From: Mugil cephalus
Taxonomy: Eukaryota > Chordata > Actinopteri > Mugiliformes > Mugilidae
NCBI RefSeq assembly: GCF_022458985.1
Contig: NC_061785.1
Location: 2,594,204 to 2,658,203, forward strand
Reading direction: 5' to 3'
DNA: 64,000 nt
The notes beneath the pieces are model-generated. The model was not told where the DNA came from, did not search any database, and saw nothing but the letters and a program-made list of their open reading frames with translations. Each line of letters starts with the position of its first letter. The stretch's first letter is position 1. The translations under genes and the position numbers were made by a program. Shown here one piece after another: positions 24,501-35,771 of the stretch.

Positions 24501-27500
24501 AGCCATTATGAACTCTGTGGAAGCTCTTGCCCTTCAGCCTGCCCCAGCCTCTCGTTCCCCTTCTCCTGTGATGCTCAGTGCCAGGACGGGTGCCAGTGTG
24601 ATGATGGGTTTGTCCTCAATGGAAACCAGTGTGTCCCACCTACAGAATGCGGATGTTCCCATGAAGGACGATACCGACAAGGTGGTGAACAGTTCTGGGA
24701 CAGCGAACACTGTCAGAGCTTCTGCACCTGTAACGGCACCACTGGGCTAGTCCACTGTACCCCCAACTCCTGCGGTCCTCAGGAGTCCTGTCGCGTGGTG
24801 GAGGGCGAGTTTGGATGTCACACCAACCCTCACGGCACCTGCTCTGCCTCCGGAGACCCTCACTACTTCACCTTCGATCGCAGGGCCTACGACTTCCAGG
24901 GAACCTGCCGCTATGTCCTGGCAACGCTGTGCAATGACACCGGTAGTCTCCGAGAGTTTTCTGTGGAAGCCAAGAATGAGCCATGGTTCGGGCTTCCAGT
25001 TTCCATCACCGCTGACGTTTATGTAAATGTGTGGGGCTATCAAGTGCACATGTCCAGAGGCAGGATTGGTACAGTGGAGGTGAGCTGAAACATGTCCAGA
25101 TCATTTGTGATTTGTATAATTTTGTGAAGACAGCCTGAAATCTAGAGACCATTCTTTACTGTTTGTTATCAGATAATACTGTGTACTACTATAAAATTCG
25201 TATATTCCTTTATTAATATCCGCCACAAGTGTTCTGCCTGTAAAAGAAACTTTTTTGTCATTCCATCTTTGTTTATTTCCGGTCCCACAGGTAGATGGGA
25301 TAACACAAAACTTGCCAGTTCTTTTGAATGGAAGTCGTGTGTCTATCTATGGAAGTGGATTTCAAACATTTGTCAGTGCTGATTTCGGCCTGAGTGTCAT
25401 GTATGATGGATCGAGTACAGTGTCTATTTCTGTACCTTCAGATTACAGGTACCAACTGATCACCTGAGCTCAAAATAAGTTTAACGATGAACGTTTTCTA
25501 CGCAGTCAGCAAAAAAACACAGCAAGTTTCAATATTTAAATATATTTCCATGGTTGCACCACACTACTTTTCTGTTGTGATTGCATGACGGATTGATTTA
25601 TTTTCTCTTCGTTATCTTTTTTAGAGGACAAACATGTGGACTATGTGGAAACTTTAATGGCGATCCCAATGACGAGTTCCACACTCCATCTGGAGCAATG
25701 GTTACCAGTCCACATGAGTTTGGAACAGCTTGGAAAGTGCCCGGAAACTACACCTGCAGCGATGGCTGTGGTTCCTCCTGCCCCCAGTGCCTTGATGAGG
25801 GTCCTGCTAGAGCTCAGTGTGAGGTGATTCAGGCTGCAGACGGCCCGTTCAGCTTCTGCCACGAGCAGGTGGACCCAGCGCCATATTTTAGTGACTGCGT
25901 GTTCGATGTTTGTGTGTCGGGAAATCAAGGCCAAGATCTTCTGTGCAGGGCCATTGAAACGTACATCAGCGCTTGTCAGTCTGCTAATGTCCGAATCTAC
26001 CCTTGGAGACAGAACACCACTTGCAGTGAGTAAACCAGTGTTTTAGATCTGTGGATGAGTGGTACGTTGTGGTTGCACATCTTTAGATTTTTTTAAAGTG
26101 TTATTTTCTTCCTCACTTAAGGAATCGACTGTCCAGCCAACAGCCACTATGAGCTGTGTGGTACTGACTGTGGTCAAACCTGTGCCCATAGCACCGATGC
26201 AACCTGTGAGCAGGTTTGCTCTGAGGGATGTTTCTGTGATGAAGGCTTCCGCAGGAGTGGATCCAGTTGTGTCCCCGTGGAAAGCTGTGGCTGCCAGTAC
26301 GATGGATTCTACTACAATGTAAGACACGTTTAAGTCAATTCACCATTGTTGGTCTAAAATGGTCTGATTGGAGTTAATTGACAGCTCACTAACAAAGACC
26401 ACGCCTAAAAGGAGGTTTCTTTAGGTTCTTTTAAGGAGAAGAACCTAAAGTTCCAACATTTGGAAGTGACGGGTTCCTCTTCGTGGCTCACAGTCTTGTC
26501 AGAGTTATTATTTTAAAAGTGTCTCTTTTTTCTGCCATGTTTCAGGATGGAGAGACCTTCTGGACCGACGGCTGCTCCCAGCGCTGTGAATGCCACGCTC
26601 CTAACGACCTGCGATGCTCTGTTACATCTTGCACTCCAGCACAAGAGTGCACCATCAGAAATGGACAGCTGGGCTGTTTTGATGCTATGTCCACTTGCAC
26701 CGTGTGGGGAGACCCACACTACCTCACCTTCGATGGAGCGCTGGCTCATTTCCAGGGAACGTGCTCCTACACCATCACCGAGAGCGTGAGCCACGGGACC
26801 AATGAAACTCAGTTTCGGGTAATCGCCACCAACAATCACCGTGGCAACAACCGTGTGTCCTTTGTATCAGCGGTGGATATTTACCTCTCAAACCAACCAG
26901 AGGACGTGTACGTCAGGATTGGATCCAACAAACGAGTAAAGGTAAACTCTTTTTTAGTTTCAAGGTGAACAAACTTTTACATTTCTACGTTGGCCTCCAA
27001 AGGGAGGCTGAGAGATAGGGTAGTCGAGCACAGAAATGCAACTAGGACTGGAAACTTGAACTGTCCCATGGCCACCTGTGGTGACTGCAACTACAGTTAC
27101 TCTGTTTCACTTCCTGTCTGTCTTCTTCCCAGGTGAACGGCATGGAGGCGTCTCTTCCCATCGCAGCAGGGACATTAGCTCAGGTGACGGCGCAGGGAAG
27201 CTATGTAGTGGTTGATGCCTCTGACTTAAAAATCCAGTTTGATGGCCGGAGCACCTTGCTGGTCAGAGTGGGTCAAAACCGTGCAAACAGAGTCGTCGGG
27301 ATGTGCGGGAACTTGAACGGTGACTCTCAAGATGATAAACTCCTGCCCAATGGCACGCTGGCACAAGATGATGACGACTTTGGAGATGGTTGGAAGGCAT
27401 CCACAAGCCAGCCGGGGTGAGCTGGGATATCCTACACACAAGCTCAACTTTTGAACCATGACACGGGCCCCATGTTTGCGCTAATGCACTTTGGACTAAA

Positions 27501-30500
27501 CTAATTACGGTGCAGGTTACTGGAAGCATTCAAAAGGTTTCTAAAAGACATTATACTATAATAAGATGTAGTAAATTGTAAATAACTCCCAGATATTGAA
27601 GGTATTCTGGGAGAATAGACAAAAGCCCTTATACTTACAGGACATTTTCTAACCTTTTTATAGTCAAAATAAACAATAAAATGTATTAAATTGGTAACCA
27701 GTAAATATTTAACATGTAACACAGAATTAGCATTCACATTTTGTACTTCAATATTTTACTGGCAAAAGAGCAATTAGCATTTTTTTTGCCCCAGTTCAGT
27801 TCTAGAATCAAATTTGTGATATCTGTTCCTAGATGTGGATCAACCGATGAGAGAGGTGGTGGTTTGAGTGGCTGTACCTTTATTGAAGAATACTCAGAAC
27901 TCTGCAGCGTCATCACCAACACCAGCGGCCCGTTCAGTGCCTGTCACCTGCACTCCGACCCTCAGCCCTTCTTCAGCTCCTGCGTCTACGACCTCTGCTT
28001 GTACACTCCAGCCAACGGCATGCTGTGTTCCGCCATCGCTGCCTATGAGAGAACTTGCTCCGTTTTGGGGTTGGACATCCCAGAGTGGCGCTCTGCTTTG
28101 CATTGTGGTATGTTTACACTGGCCCTGATGAGAGTACAAGATTAAGAAGAAGACGACAAAAGAAGTCAACATTTTCTTCTTCCTTTGTTTTTATCTCACT
28201 CTTTCTGCAGCTGATGCTGACTCAGATCCCTGTGAACAGCTGAACTGCACCGAGTTCGAGTGGTGTGGCGAGAAGAACGGCGTCTATGGCTGCTTCTGCG
28301 ACGAGAACCATCATCGGCGCAACAATGAGAGCTATGGTGAGGGCAGATCTGCTTGAAATCCTCAATTTAATTTGTAGCGTAGCCGTCATTGTTTGAGTAC
28401 AAACTCTTTCTCGACTCTCTTTCAGACTCTTCGATCTCATGTGTCAGCAGTTCAGGCACCATGTCTGTGTCTCGCTGCCAGCTGTTCGAAGCCGGCTTCC
28501 ACTCTAGTGTCCTCCATCTGCGGGATGACTCGTGCAACGGGGCGCTCGATGACGGGCGCCTGGTTTTCCAATTTGACAATGAGGACCAGCTCTGTGGGAC
28601 AACTCTCAGGGTACGCTCTATAGACTGTCACAGCATCAGTGCAGACTGAATCGATTCGATGGACCCCTGCATATTTTTGATCTACCAGGAGGAGGGTCCA
28701 ATCTGGACCATAGGATGAATTTAGAAAGTGCAAAAACAACCTAGAAAACAATGACTGTATATTTTGCTGCATAGTTTACATAAAAGTCATTCCCATTTTG
28801 TCCACTAGGTTGCACTCTTGTAGTCAGTGTTGTCCATTTATTATAGATCATGTTATTATCTTACTGGTTCGGTCTCCTTGAGGTCATATAGCCGTGCGTG
28901 GCCCATGAACTATAATTTTCCTCCCTGACTAACACCCCTTTTCATTTTCTATTTTCAATTTTCAGAGCAATGGAACCCATTTCATATACGAGAACGCCAT
29001 TCTGGGTCAAGTGGATCCTCACGGGGGCCTCATCAGCCGTGAGAGGAGCATCAGTCTGCGTTTCTGCTGTGAATACCCTCTGACTCAGGCTGTTTCCATG
29101 TCTGTGGGCATTAACCCCGTTGAAAGGTGAATAACCTCTGTGCACATTTTATTCCGTCGCTGTATTATTTTTACTGTTGCTTCCTTAATCATAATGAATA
29201 TCAATTTAACCGCACACGAGCACTTGGGATTACCATACTTACGTCATGGTATCAGAAAGATTCAGGTGGTTTCTGAACCGTGATCCCTGTATGTGTTGTT
29301 TTCTTACAGCATTGTGCGCAAGAAGCTTCCTTCTGGCCAGGGAACCTACCACATCAGAATGATCCCGTACCAGGACGCCGGCTTCCGCTTCTCTCTGGCG
29401 AGTAGCAGCAACATCGACGTGGAGGTGGACGAGAGGTTGTACGTGGAGGTGCGGACAGACGGGGTCGACTCGCAACAGATCTCCACCGTCCTGGACTCCT
29501 GCTGGGCCACGCCGGTCAACATTGCAGACTACCCTGTGCGCTGGGATCTCATCTCTGCAGAGTAAAGGAGCTCCTTCCACCTCGTACACTACCCAGCCTA
29601 CTTCTCTGGGAGTTAGTCCTAACCCTGATGTCTCTGTCTTCCAGGTGTCCTAACCCAGCAGACGGGACAGTGGAGCTGATTCACAACGGCATCTCCACCG
29701 CGGCCCGCTTTTCCTTCAAGATGTTCACCTTCACAAACTTCACCACCATCTACCTGCACTGTAACGTCCACCTGTGTCTCCTCAGGAACAACGACTGCAC
29801 GGCCGTACGTTTGATTCAGATTCAGAGAACTTGATTTATCCCAAAAGGGCAATAATTCATTTGTAGATTTTCCACAAGCATCCCACACACAGTCAATGAA
29901 TCAAATAAACAAGCCAAGATCAGTAAATTAAGATCAATAGTAGTAGTAAAAATCTAATAAAAAAAAATGGATAAATAGATTCAATAAATAAATAGACAAA
30001 ACCGTATGAATCTAAAATGAATGGGTCTGTATTCCAAAGCTTAATAAAGATGCATTAAGGTGACTGCCGTCTGGGGCCACGCCCCTTTGAGTAGCAAAGA
30101 CATGGTGAAAATACAGTAAACACAGACCAACTCATCAACTGTGTCTGAACTCCTGAGAGCTGTTGACCAGGACACCATTGGGTGTACTGAAGTCATCATG
30201 TGGGAGAACATTGTAATCGCCACAGAGTCCACCGAGAGACCAGGAAAAATGTGGATTATCAAATCAAATTAAGGATAATTGGAAAAGTGGATTAGCCTCA
30301 GTTTCTTTTAGTTTTGGGCCATTTCAGTTATGCTAAATGTGGCTAAATAAAGGATGCTAACACTAAGAACGTTACTGAAAACATTAGCCATACAATACTG
30401 TCGCAGAAGGAATAAAGACTTTCCGTAACGATTTGTCCTACTGACAAATAGGAAGACCGGAAGGCAGCAATAAAACCTCGATCGACAAAATATGATCTGG

Positions 30501-31455
30501 TTCGTTTATTACTGATTTTGCTTGTTCCTTCCAGATCGTGGCAAAAATAGGGCTCAATAGGTCACATGATTGTGCAATGCACTGTGGGCAAAAGCGCCAT
30601 TTTTAGTGTTTGTTTACATTCACTCCATTTACAAATCAGCCACTTTAAGGAGCGCCGTTAAATTTAACGGAGCAGCACATTGAACCGTTCATATCGGTAG
30701 TCTTATCGGTAAGAACAGAATGTCTTGGTATGTTCGGCTTACTGTGACTCCAACAACGGCGAGTTTTTTCGGTGTCATTTTACCAAATTGTCTCCTGGAG
30801 TCGCCCTTATTTGTGTCGGTTGGACTCTAAAATCGTTAAATAGTCAAATATGGTTGAACGCAGCTGTTTGTTGTCTGAGCCGAAGAGAAGAGCCGCTCCT
30901 TCAGACTCACTGCACCATTTTATATCGCTAGCATTAATGCTAACACGCTAAAAGCTCATTGCGGTTTTATGTCAACCTTTCGGACTATATTTTTCTGCTT
31001 AGTGCCAGTAATTCGTGTTCAAGCTATTGTTTTTTTCGGTGTTTTCTTTAAATTTGAGCCGTGACTCAAACGTAGTGCCAGGATAATTGGTTTTGATTTC
31101 TTTTTTCCTGCAGCACTGTTACCCTGGTTACCATGGGCGGGTCAGGAGGGACGTGACCCCCGAAAACACAGCAGCCATCTCACTAGGACCCCTGGTTATG
31201 AGTCCACTCAGCAGGAACAGGAGAGGTAAAGCAGCCTATTATTAATCTTCCTTCTTTTCCTCCTCCTCAATCTACTTCTCATCCTTTTTCATCTCTTTCT
31301 CCTTCCGTCTTCATCCTCCTCCTTCTTCTTCCCAGTAAACAGTAACTTTGCTTCTTGTTCTTTCAGAAATCCAGATGTCTAGTGCTGCCTCCTGTCATCT
31401 GACAGCGACTCTGACTCTGATCATCAGTTTGTTGACGACTAAGACTCTGATCTAG
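18550..31455 (+). CDS. tecta-like: Gene B: complete alpha-tectorin-like protein, 2078 aa
   Basis: Exons: 18550-18595, 18708-18731, 19216-19331, 19469-19747, 19838-19933, 20749-20914, 21098-21498, 21585-22158, 22241-22824, 23284-23839, 24481-25079, 25291-25448, 25625-26025, 26122-26318, 26546-26941, 27133-27416, 27833-28107, 28211-28336, 28426-28610, 28966-29126, 29310-29561, 29645-29804, 31114-31225, 31367-31455. Lengths sum to 6237 nt with no stop. Domains by approximate residue: signal peptide 1-17; NIDO 95-242; cysteine-rich segment 243-298; VWD1 299-450 (GDPH at 303-306); C8 to 567; TIL 568-625; VWD2 to about 860; C8 to 947; TIL; VWD3 (GDPH, CGLCGNF); C8 to 1333; TIL to 1399; VWD4; C8 to 1717; EGF-like 1722-1757; ZP 1762-2012; RVRR 2021-2024; GPI-type tail to 2078. 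Human alpha-tectorin is about 2155 aa with the same order. VWD2 lacks GDPH and the first Cys of CGLCG. Confidence 0.93.
18994..19136 (-). mobile_element. 143-bp retroposon-like insert in intron 2 of gene B
   Basis: The insert, containing TTTTATTTATATAGCGCCAA, is flanked by TTATTC direct repeats (18988-18993 and 19137-19142). Genes C (about 36181) and D (about 58757) keep the uninterrupted site TTGTTATTCCTGTTGGATG. It resembles a common fish repeat end. Confidence 0.75.
19950..20500. repeat. Intron 5 of gene B: repeat fragments
   Basis: 19950-20065 (CCCCCTAGTGGCTGGCTGC) is a right-end fragment of the same family as the element in intron 5 of gene C. 20340-20470 is a short minus-strand relic of the RTE-like endonuclease region found longer in intron 5 of gene D. 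The rest, up to 20748, is unassigned. Confidence 0.5.
23050..23170. repeat. CT-rich tract in intron 9 of gene B
   Basis: Polypyrimidine run of CTTCCTCCT type. The same intron in C (40820-41060) and D (62800-62990) carries longer versions. Confidence 0.6.
23880..24380. repeat. Purine-rich degenerate minisatellite in intron 10 of gene B
   Basis: Same G/A-rich unit family as in gene A, with a GATA run near 24007-24020. Near 24140-24180 the sequence ACTTTTTTATCCCCTAGGAT alternates with its near-complement GGATAAAAAAGGG, giving local hairpin potential. Confidence 0.6.
29850..31090. repeat. Intron 22 of gene B: DNA-element relic
   Basis: Homologous to 5900-6990 of gene A, but with about 200 extra bp (30225-30430) and a roughly 45-bp deletion at about 30952. 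The other regions match closely. Confidence 0.5.
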
Positions 31456-31467
31456 AAACCAGACATG

Positions 31468-31504
31468 GTCCACACACTAACACACTAACACACACACACA
31501 CACT
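31468..31504. repeat. Short (CA)n microsatellite after gene B stop
   Basis: CACACTAACA-type tract at the position occupied by longer CA arrays in genes A and C. Confidence 0.85.
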
Positions 31505-32214
31505 AAGATACAGTTAATTAAACAAAATGAAGGTTAAAATGAATCAATAATCAAAGGTGTCAATGATCTGAATGTTAAGATAAATCTGTGAACTCTTGCA
31601 CTAATTAAAACTGAATCATAATAAATATAACTAGTAATAATAATAATGTTTATTTTAAGACATTCTTGCAGTAAATTCAAATTTAATTTTAAGCTGTTCT
31701 TGGAGCTGAGTTTTTGTTTTAAGTTCTGGGTTTTGAGTTTGTATTAAACTAATGTTGTTTCCTGGTTCTGCCTCCGTCTTTGTCCTCACCACAAACATGA
31801 CACTTTAACTTAAAATGACAAATTTTATGAATCTAGTTATTGAGTAGAAAGAATAATATATAATTTTTAACACATCTCACCTTCAAGAGAACAACGTGTG
31901 TTACAAAATAAACCAGAAGACATTCTTTATCCAACCAGATCTACCTGCTGGTAGACACTACACTATAATTATGGATATGAAGATATGTGCCAATATTAAA
32001 CGTACAAATATACTCTCTTGTATAAGAGAGTGTTTGTATGAAAGCTATACAAGATAAATACAAGAATTACAGTCAGGAAGCAAAAAATGTACAAAATACA
32101 CACACATAAACTATATTTATAAAATATAAAGCATATATATATTAGAATATCCAAAGATATATATAAAATAAAAAATACAGAAAGTATATATGAAAAACGA
32201 AACAATAGTCGCGT
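31505..32214. other. 3' flank of gene B and AT-rich spacer
   Basis: Contains a candidate AATAAA at 31620-31625 in a block conserved with gene A. It then becomes AT-rich (ATATATA-type) sequence matching 52110-52320 upstream of D. No coding is seen. Confidence 0.5.
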
Positions 32215-34560
32215 TGGAGGAGAAAAGGAAATCGATAGAAGGTCTCAAAGAGGAGAAAATCCCTCAAAGTGCAGAATAAACAGAAAGATCAGTTGTGGAG
32301 CTGAAAACACGGTGGCAGAACTTGAACAATATTCGAGAATCAACAGCGTCATAATCTCAGGTTTGGACATTAAACCTCTGTTCTTCACCCATGCAGTAAC
32401 TCAACAAATTCAGTGGACAATGTCAGACTTCCTCCAGACCCATGGAATTACACTGGATATCAACAATATAGAGGCCTGCCATCTTCTTCCTCAGAGAAAC
32501 AAAAATGACAAATCGTCTGTGATCTATATTTATATCATATAGAAAAAAAACTAAATTGCACCGTGAAAACAAGGTCAACGGCTAAAGGGAAGGAACACTT
32601 GACTAAAAAAGAACGCAGACATAGTCCGAAAGTCCGACAACTGAGATACCAGAAGAAGACACATGTTACATGGATGTCAAATTGCAAGATCTTTATAAAA
32701 CTAAATGGAGACAGACACTGTTACTGATTTTGTGGTGGGAAACAGTGACTGCTGTTACTACCAGGATGATGACCAGGACAACAATAAAGTCATCTATCAC
32801 ATGGAGGGTCAATCATACACCTCAATAGCAGGAGTTTATATGCAAACTTTCATATAAAGGATTACTTGAGATAAATCACTAGACCGTTTAGTGTGGGAGC
32901 AATGTCATGACAACAACATGAATTAAATATGAAAAGGGGCCGGATTTTGAAATTGAGAGGCATGAATTTAATTGTTCAAATAGAGTAAACAAAAAAGGAG
33001 GGAGGTGACATGTGAAAAAGTATCATCGCCAGCTGTGTTGACAGAAATCCCAGCTCCAGAATAGAATATTGTAAAAATGCCACCGAAGGTTTGTTTGCAA
33101 ACACTGAACAGAACATTACTTTAATTTGCAGTGACTTCAATGCCGACGTATTAAATCCCAACAAAATAGAATCAATTGATGATTCTTGTGCTGCAATGTA
33201 CAGTATGAGTTTATACCCTACCATCACAAAACCAAGTAGAATAACAGCTAATTCAGCAACAATTATAGATGACATTTACACCAGTTATTTAGAGGGCAAT
33301 GCCCTCAGTGAAATACTAGTAAATGATATTCATGATCATTGCCAGTCTTTGTAATATATGACTATGAACTTAAATTTATGAAGAACATGAAATAAGACAG
33401 AAGAGATCAAAGACAGAAGAGATGATATAATATAATGAGAAGTGCATAATGTGGCCAAGAATGGAGAAGGGTCTATCAAGCCGTAGGTGTGCTCATGATA
33501 ACTTTTTGGATATTTTTATCAACATATGACAGAATCTGTCCAATGAAACCTTGCAAGTGGAAATGCCTACAAAAAAACACACTGTATAAAAAAAATAACA
33601 GTAAATAGAACTAAGGGAAATGAAGTCAAATATAAAGATAAACATGCAGATATAATTAGGAAATGTAAAAAGGATTATTATAATAATGTACTTTAAAAAA
33701 ATAATTTTAAATTCAATTATTAGAAAGAAGAAACCCAGCAAGAGTTTCCTTGATTACTTTATAGAGAATGACGAGGCATTCAAAGAGATGTGGTGGAAGG
33801 CTTCAACAGTGGCTTCAGAACACACAGATCAACCCAGTGGCTTAAATGGAACTGGCTGAAAAGTTCACAAGTGCAATAGATGATAAGAAGTATCAGGGGG
33901 TGTGTTTATAGAACTACAGAAAGCTACTGATACAATAGATCATGACATTTTACTATAAGGTGAACTGGATAAAGAGCTACCTTGAAAATAGACAATAGTT
34001 TGTTCAGATTGGTGTTACTAAGTTCACACTTGCAGACATTACACATGGAGTACCACAGGGGTCATTTCTAGGACCAAAATGATTCATTTTGTACATCAAC
34101 GACATATGCAGTGTCTCTAATATATTGAATTGTGCTGTTTTTTCAGCAGCTTCTGGGGTTTTGTCTCTGGAGAGTTGAAAAAGCTCAAGTTTGATGCAAA
34201 CCAATTATTATTAACCATAAACAAAGAAATAAATATATGATTTTTGGGAAATCTGATAAAGAACTATAAACACCAACTGAAGTAATGATTGACAGTGTTA
34301 TCAGACACTGTGTCGTAAGAGTTTATGAGTTTACATTTTTAGGGCTAATCATTGACTACAACTTGAACTGGAAGTCAATGTTAAATAAGTCAGGTCCAAA
34401 CTTTCACTTTTCAATTTCTTTCAGTACAGCCAGAGATAAAATACCACACAAATCCTAAAACAGACATTAAAAACTTAAAACTGATTGGTTCCTTAAAAAT
34501 GCATGAGAAATTTTGAGTATTGGGTCATTTTGGTTCCAGTGATCCACTAAAAAAGGCTGT
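32215..34560 (+). mobile_element. Decayed non-LTR retrotransposon upstream of gene C
   Basis: 32312-32539 encodes an ORF1-like piece (ELEQYSRINSVIISGLD ... FLQTHGITLD). 33091-33351 encodes the C-terminal part of an APE-type endonuclease (CSDFNADV ... ITKPSRITANSATIIDDIY). 33900-34250 retains reverse transcriptase traces (HGVPQGS, FILYINDICS) broken by stops. Clade is not certain (Jockey/CR1 supergroup-like). The same element occurs at 52320-54240 and 55380-57110 upstream of D, so it probably travelled with the gene duplication. Confidence 0.7.
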
Positions 34561-35100
34561 GCTTTTATTTTTTATTTTTCTGTCGCCGTGCTTCGTGTCA
34601 AAATAAAGACCTTTGAACGTTCGTCACTCCACTCCAGAAGTATCAGAAAATAAATTCATACAAACATTTGTGTCAAACTACTTCTCTGCTCATTAACCTG
34701 TCAAGTGATTAAAGCCATGAGTGGTTCTTCTTAGAGGACATACTTTTATTCCGTGAGTCACAAATCCAGAGAAGTTTATGGTCTTCAAGAATGAATAAAT
34801 AAATCCATTTGGCTTCATGCAAGAACATTTTTCGTATTGTTATCCTACCTATCTTACCTTTTGTCTTATGTTGAGACATGCCCCGTCAGATTCAACAACT
34901 AATTAATTAGACTAATTTCAAGTGACTCTTACATCTGGTACCTCAAAGAAAATTCTAAACAGGAAAAAAAAAGTTCAATGCAGCAAGTTCACCTAAATCA
35001 TTCGTAAGCAACATTTAATATCACCTTTGTGCGTAAGAATGGTTCTTGCATGAGGCCCATTGTTTTATAATTAAAAAATTCTTTAACTGTTGCTGATCAC

Positions 35101-35435
35101 ACCGTATGTTTACATGCACGTGAAAAACAAAACAACAACTAATTTTGCCTTATTCAGACTTCAGCTGGACAATTTAAGTGCCGACTAAAATCAGAATTCT
35201 CCTTATGCATTTAAAACACCCAGATAATGAGATTGGAAATCCTTTTTCTCTGCCATGTATACACCTTAATCACACTTTTAACTGGATAACACGTGCGCGC
35301 ATGCACCACAACTGCTGCGCTTGTGTATGACCCTGGACCAAAAACATCCAAGAAACCTGGTTGCAGAAGAAGAAGGTCAAGAGAGCTGGTAGATGAACCA
35401 CTTACATAAGAGGTTTATGTCATTCTTATTGTTCT
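35101..35435. mobile_element. Putative MITE upstream of gene C promoter
   Basis: A 335-bp block (ACCGTATGTTTACATGCACG to about 35435) is present before the TATA box in C and in D (57641-57970). In B the flanking words GCTGATCACA and CAAAGGAATGAG are only about 45 bp apart. Inner words such as ATGTATACACCTTAATC fit a common fish MITE. Confidence 0.55.
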
Positions 35436-35483
35436 CTGAGATCAAAGGAATGAGTTGCGATCATGAGGGAGCAGTAGATTCTA

Positions 35484-35614
35484 AGGTGTGATACACCTCA
35501 CCTGATAAAACAAAAGCTGTGGACCCGTGCCAGCCTCTTTACTGTATAAAGTCTGTGTGACCGTCTCCAGTTGCACTTGAGATGAAGACAAAACTAACGA
35601 AGAAGCTCATGAAG
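35484..35614 (+). promoter_or_regulatory. Gene C core promoter and first non-coding exon
   Basis: AGGTGTGA at 35484-35491, TATAAA at 35545-35550, leader exon ending at 35614 before GTAATT; the second exon begins at 35748 after TTGCAG. The layout is the same as in B and D. Start point inferred from TATA spacing. Confidence 0.65.
35582..35614 (+). other. Upstream ORF in gene C leader (12 codons after splicing)
   Basis: ATG at 35582 starts MKTKLTKKLMK, which uses every base to the splice donor. The next exon supplies GTT TGA (35748-35753), ending the peptide 18 bp before the main ATG at 35772. Gene D keeps the same uORF with one residue changed. A role in translation control is inference. Confidence 0.55.
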
Positions 35615-35771
35615 GTAATTTTTTTTCATATTATTTGCAAACTTATATAAGACAGTGTCATTTTCTTCTAGCTCTAACGAATATTGCATTCATCGGCATT
35701 ATCATCTACGTCGACATTTACCCTCTTTTTATTTCTTATTTTTGCAGGTTTGACTTTTGAATTTTTGAAGA

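Noticed and set aside
18550..31455. Identity as zonadhesin or IgGFc-binding protein because of many VWD-C8-TIL units
   Set aside because: Those lack the N-terminal NIDO plus C-terminal ZP combination; exactly four VWD units and about 2078 aa fit alpha-tectorin.
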